DNA of 64,000 bases from Planctomycetota bacterium (GTDB lineage: Bacteria; Planctomycetota; MHYJ01; WSZJ01; JACPWG01), in contig JACPWG010000150.1 of the NCBI GenBank assembly GCA_016197205.1, positions 1 through 64,000 on the forward strand, read 5' to 3'. Shown here in pieces: positions 61,085 to 64,000 of the stretch. The translations under genes were made by a program, and so were the position numbers. Below the pieces are notes generated by a model. That model was not told the DNA's origin and did not search any database. It saw only the letters and a list, made by a program, of their open reading frames with translations. Position 1 is the first letter of the stretch, and every line of letters begins with the position of its first letter.

Positions 61085-64000
61085 ATGCACGACCTCGAGC
61101 CCCCCGGGCAAGTTCCCTCGGCTTCCACCGTTCGTCTTCCTCCCCCCGCGCGGCGCCGTCGCCGTCGGCGCGCCATGGCTCTCGTCCTCGTCCTCGTGGT
61201 CCTCGCCGCGCTCGCCGTCATCGCGACGCCCTTCGCGGTCACGATGGTCCAGCAGGATCGCATCGCCCGGAACCAGGTCGATGAGGCCCGGGCACGCTAC
61301 GCCGCTCTTGGGGCGCGAAACGCCGCCGTGGCGCAGCTCGTCCTCGGCCACGACACGCAGGAGTCCGCGGCACGGGCGGCCGCGCCGTTCGACAACCCCG
61401 CGGTCGACACGCTCGCCGAGGTCGCGCCCTCGCTCGATTTCGTGGAGGAGGACGCCAACGCCCGGGCCGCCGCCGCCCCTCCTTCCGCCGACGCCGAGTC
61501 CACCACGCAGGCTGCGCCCCCGCGCCGCCGCTTCCGCATCCGTGACCCGCGTGGGGCGATCTGGGGCGCGAGCGCACAAGACGAGCAGGGGAAGGTGAAC
61601 GTCCGCACTGCCCCCGGTCGCGTAGTGAGCGCCCTGCGCGCCCGCGCCGCCGCGCTCCACGTCTCGCCGCGCGAGTTCCTCACCGACGCCTCCTCGGTCC
61701 CGTCCGCCTGGATCACGCCGCGCACCGTCCGCTCCACCGGCGTCGACCCCTCCGCGGCCGGCGGGCCCGCGCGGTGGATCTCCGTCGACGAGTCGGAGTG
61801 GTTCGGCGTCGGCACGCGCCTCCGTTTCTGGAACGGCAAGGCCTACCTCTTTGGGCGCGTCGCCACGTCCGACGGCCTCCTCGTCCTCGACGGGGACTTC
61901 CCCGGAGGGTACGACGCCGATCGCCTCTCCCTGGAGGCCGAGGCCCGGCACCCCGTCAACCTGAACACCGCGCCGCGCGAGGTCCTCGTCGCCCTCCTCG
62001 ACGGGCTTGCCTGGCCCGATTTGCAAAAAAAAGACTCCACGTACGTGCTGCCCCGTGGCACCGCGGAGCTGGTGGCCGACCTGATCGTCGCGCAGGAGAA
62101 GGGGCTGGGCGGCTGGGAGGACCTGGGCAAGCTCCTCGCCGGCGCACGCACGGCCGCCGGCACGCCCCTTCGACAGGAGGAGTTGTCGTCCATCGCGGCG
62201 AACGCGGTCAACCCCGGCCTGCGCCTGCTCGGTGGCTCGGGCACGATGCCCTTCGCGTTTGCGGGCGGAGACGTGTACCGGCTCGACGCCGTGGGCCTCG
62301 CGAACGACCCGGCCGGGAACCAGGCCGCGCGGTACTCGTTCGCCGACACGGTCGAGGTGGCCCCGTCCGGCCCCTTGACCTGGTCGCTCTCCTCGCAGGT
62401 GCATTTCGACAAGTACCTCACCCTGCGGTCGCATGTCGGCTCGATCCTCGGCGGCGGGGGAGGCGGCCGGCCCGGCGCGCGCGGCGAGCCGTTCGGCCAC
62501 CTCGTCGTCACCCATCCGAACCGGAGCTGGCTGTCCGAGGAACCGGACTCTTCGACCCTGGCCGGCAAAGGGGACGTGCGGCTCGCGGCGGCGCGGGACG
62601 AGCGGGGGGGCGGGTACGCGATCGAGGAGTCGTTCGACCAGACGCACGAAGGCGTGGACCTGGGCGGTAAGGGGCTGTCCTATGCGCCCGGCAAGGCGAT
62701 CCCGGTGCCGCCCGCCGGGGGGGACATCGGAAGCGGTGGTTTCCAGGCCTGGTGGCAATTCCGCGGGGGCGTGCCTACCGGCGTGACGCTGCTCGACGTC
62801 GCGCAGGCGGAGTGGATGAACCGGCTGCGGGTGTACGTGGAGGGCGGGGAGCTGGTGCTCTCGGCGAGCGACGCGTGCGCGGACGAGCTTGCGGCGCAAG
62901 TGCGGGCGCCGTTCGACGCTCGGCCGGACCGGTGGGTGCACGTGGGGGCCTTCTGGAAGAGCAACCTCGCGGGTCATTTGCTCCTGACGCTTGACGGCCT
63001 GCCGGCCGGGCGCTTCACCTATTACTCGGGTCGGACGAGCCGGGCGGAGATGACGACCCTCACCACGGACCTGGCCGTGGGCTCGACGGGCCTCGCTCTC
63101 TCGAATCAATGGGCGCAAACCGTGGGCGGCCAGGTTGTGCAGCTCGGGGACGAGGCGATCGAGCTGCCCCCCTCGGGCGCGGCGGTGCGGGGCGCGCGCG
63201 GCACCATCGCCAGGCCTCACCCGGCGGGCTCGCTCGTGGCCCCGTTCGGCTACGCGAATCCGCTGATCTCATTCAACGTGCCCGTCCCCGGCGGGACGTT
63301 CGGGCTCGATCGGATCCCGGCGACGGCCGGACGCGTGCGCGAGGGCTTCGGCGTGAAGACCTTCGCGCAGCTTCCGCCCCCGCCGCCGTCGCGGCCCGGC
63401 GTGCGGCCGCCGCCGTTGCTCTTGAAGACCGCGACGGTCATTCCCGTGGTGGCGGGTCCGGGCGGCGGAAACCCGACCGATGACTTCCCCTCGCGCGGCA
63501 TTCTGCTCGTCGGTGTCCCGGGTTCGCCGACGATGGAGCTGGTGTACTACGAGAGCAAGAGTGCGGCATCGTTCCAGGTGGGCGCGAACGGGCGGGGTGT
63601 GTCCGTGCCGCTCCTTGCCACGCAGGCCCAGGACCACCAGGGGGACGAGCCGGTCGTGCTCTTCTCGTTGCCGGTGGACGGGGTCTCCACGAACTACTGC
63701 GCGCCGGGTTCGAGCGGCTGCCTGGTGCAGATCGACGACGAGTGGATGTTCGGGGCTCCCTTCTTTTGGCCGCCCACGAGCGGCGCGGGTGGCGCCGGCG
63801 CCGGAGCCGGAGGCGGCAAGGAAGGGTACCTGGTCGGTTTGACCGCCGTCGGGGCCTACTACCTGCCGCCGGGGGTGCCGACCGGTTTCGGGCGGGCCTT
63901 CGCGTACACGCTGCACGCGCCGCACGCGGCCGGCGCTTTGGTGCTCCCGGTCTTCGCGGTACGGGACGGCCCCGCGCGCGACCCGAACGGGCCCGGACCG
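61085..64000 (+). CDS. Very large GspK-like protein with LamG-like domain (3' partial)
   Basis: The frame is open for 972 codons from ATG 61085 to the last base of the window, with no stop. After a 30-residue Pro/Arg-rich start, one membrane helix (MALVLVLVVLAALAVIATPF, residues 31-50) leads to the GspK pattern: QVDEARARYAALGARNAAVAQL, DEQGKVNVRTAPG and, near 291, HPVNLNTAPREVLVALLDGL, the helix-hairpin segment of GspK. Residues about 545-680 are a LamG-like beta sandwich (FQAWWQFRGG, DRWVHVGAFWKSN, LLTLDGLPAGRF). Further beta-rich sequence follows. Ordinary GspK is near 330 residues, so this is at least three times longer. Confidence 0.8.
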   Translation, partial: MHDLEPPGQVPSASTVRLPPPARRRRRRRAMALVLVLVVLAALAVIATPFAVTMVQQDRIARNQVDEARARYAALGARNAAVAQLVLGHDTQESAARAAAPFDNPAVDTLAEVAPSLDFVEEDANARAAAAPPSADAESTTQAAPPRRRFRIRDPRGAIWGASAQDEQGKVNVRTAPGRVVSALRARAAALHVSPREFLTDASSVPSAWITPRTVRSTGVDPSAAGGPARWISVDESEWFGVGTRLRFWNGKAYLFGRVATSDGLLVLDGDFPGGYDADRLSLEAEARHPVNLNTAPREVLVALLDGLAWPDLQKKDSTYVLPRGTAELVADLIVAQEKGLGGWEDLGKLLAGARTAAGTPLRQEELSSIAANAVNPGLRLLGGSGTMPFAFAGGDVYRLDAVGLANDPAGNQAARYSFADTVEVAPSGPLTWSLSSQVHFDKYLTLRSHVGSILGGGGGGRPGARGEPFGHLVVTHPNRSWLSEEPDSSTLAGKGDVRLAAARDERGGGYAIEESFDQTHEGVDLGGKGLSYAPGKAIPVPPAGGDIGSGGFQAWWQFRGGVPTGVTLLDVAQAEWMNRLRVYVEGGELVLSASDACADELAAQVRAPFDARPDRWVHVGAFWKSNLAGHLLLTLDGLPAGRFTYYSGRTSRAEMTTLTTDLAVGSTGLALSNQWAQTVGGQVVQLGDEAIELPPSGAAVRGARGTIARPHPAGSLVAPFGYANPLISFNVPVPGGTFGLDRIPATAGRVREGFGVKTFAQLPPPPPSRPGVRPPPLLLKTATVIPVVAGPGGGNPTDDFPSRGILLVGVPGSPTMELVYYESKSAASFQVGANGRGVSVPLLATQAQDHQGDEPVVLFSLPVDGVSTNYCAPGSSGCLVQIDDEWMFGAPFFWPPTSGAGGAGAGAGGGKEGYLVGLTAVGAYYLPPGVPTGFGRAFAYTLHAPHAAGALVLPVFAVRDGPARDPNGPGP

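Overview
The window is very GC-rich (AT-rich only inside dispersed repeats). It carries four Ser/Thr protein kinases (three with an N-terminal zinc ribbon), an FHA-domain membrane protein, a PilM/PilO/pseudopilin cluster, a BBP2-type porin and many short dispersed inverted-repeat elements. This set best fits a deep-branching member of the Planctomycetota, probably a metagenome-assembled genome. That assignment is inference from gene content; there is no rRNA or other marker gene.

Layout. 1-7.1 kb: 3' part of an Orn/Lys/Arg decarboxylase-fold gene, a GNAT acetyltransferase, a porin, then a histidine kinase/NtrC-type regulator pair on the minus strand. 7.6-9.8 kb: an uncharacterised, tightly overlapping set of small genes (two ACT-like paralogues, a Cys-pair protein, a PTS EIIA-like protein without the active-site His). 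10-20.5 kb: an operon opening with an HTH-EIIA(Ntr) protein, followed by hydrogenase-4-like genes (B, C, E, F, G, I order) and an MFS transporter. The 'large subunit' lacks the Ni-Fe cysteine ligands, so this is an energy-converting-hydrogenase-related (Ehr) membrane complex rather than a hydrogenase. 20.6-43.5 kb: a lipoprotein M14-like peptidase, four kinases, a receiver-like protein, an ArsB/NhaD-type permease, a class 3 lipase, a TANGO2/NRDE protein, a TPR plus beta-barrel protein and a secreted unknown, separated by repeat-filled intergenic regions. 43.6-50.6 kb: an EVE-domain protein, an ECF sigma/anti-sigma/membrane protein operon, an S41 C-terminal processing protease, a Cys-containing secreted protein, a TolC-like lipoprotein and a small membrane protein. 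50.9-64 kb: the FHA protein, then a type II secretion/pilus-like set: a PilM-PilN fusion, PilO, a TPR protein with a lectin-like tail, a GspG-type pseudopilin, a pseudopilin with an inserted LamG-like domain, and a very large GspK-like protein that runs off the window end.

Working together: the EIIA-HTH protein is translationally coupled to the Ehr complex and may regulate it. The kinases, the FHA protein and the ECF system indicate heavy phospho- and envelope signalling. The pseudopilin set looks like a type II secretion or pilus machine modified with carbohydrate/adhesion-type domains.

At least eight families of short inverted-repeat (MITE- or REP-like) elements fill the intergenic regions. 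Several abut stop codons, often at CTAG, and one has a clear target duplication. Good sigma-70-type promoters (TTGNNN, 16-18 bp spacer, TANNNT-like) can be read in front of several genes; two of them sit so close to the start codon that the mRNAs should be leaderless.
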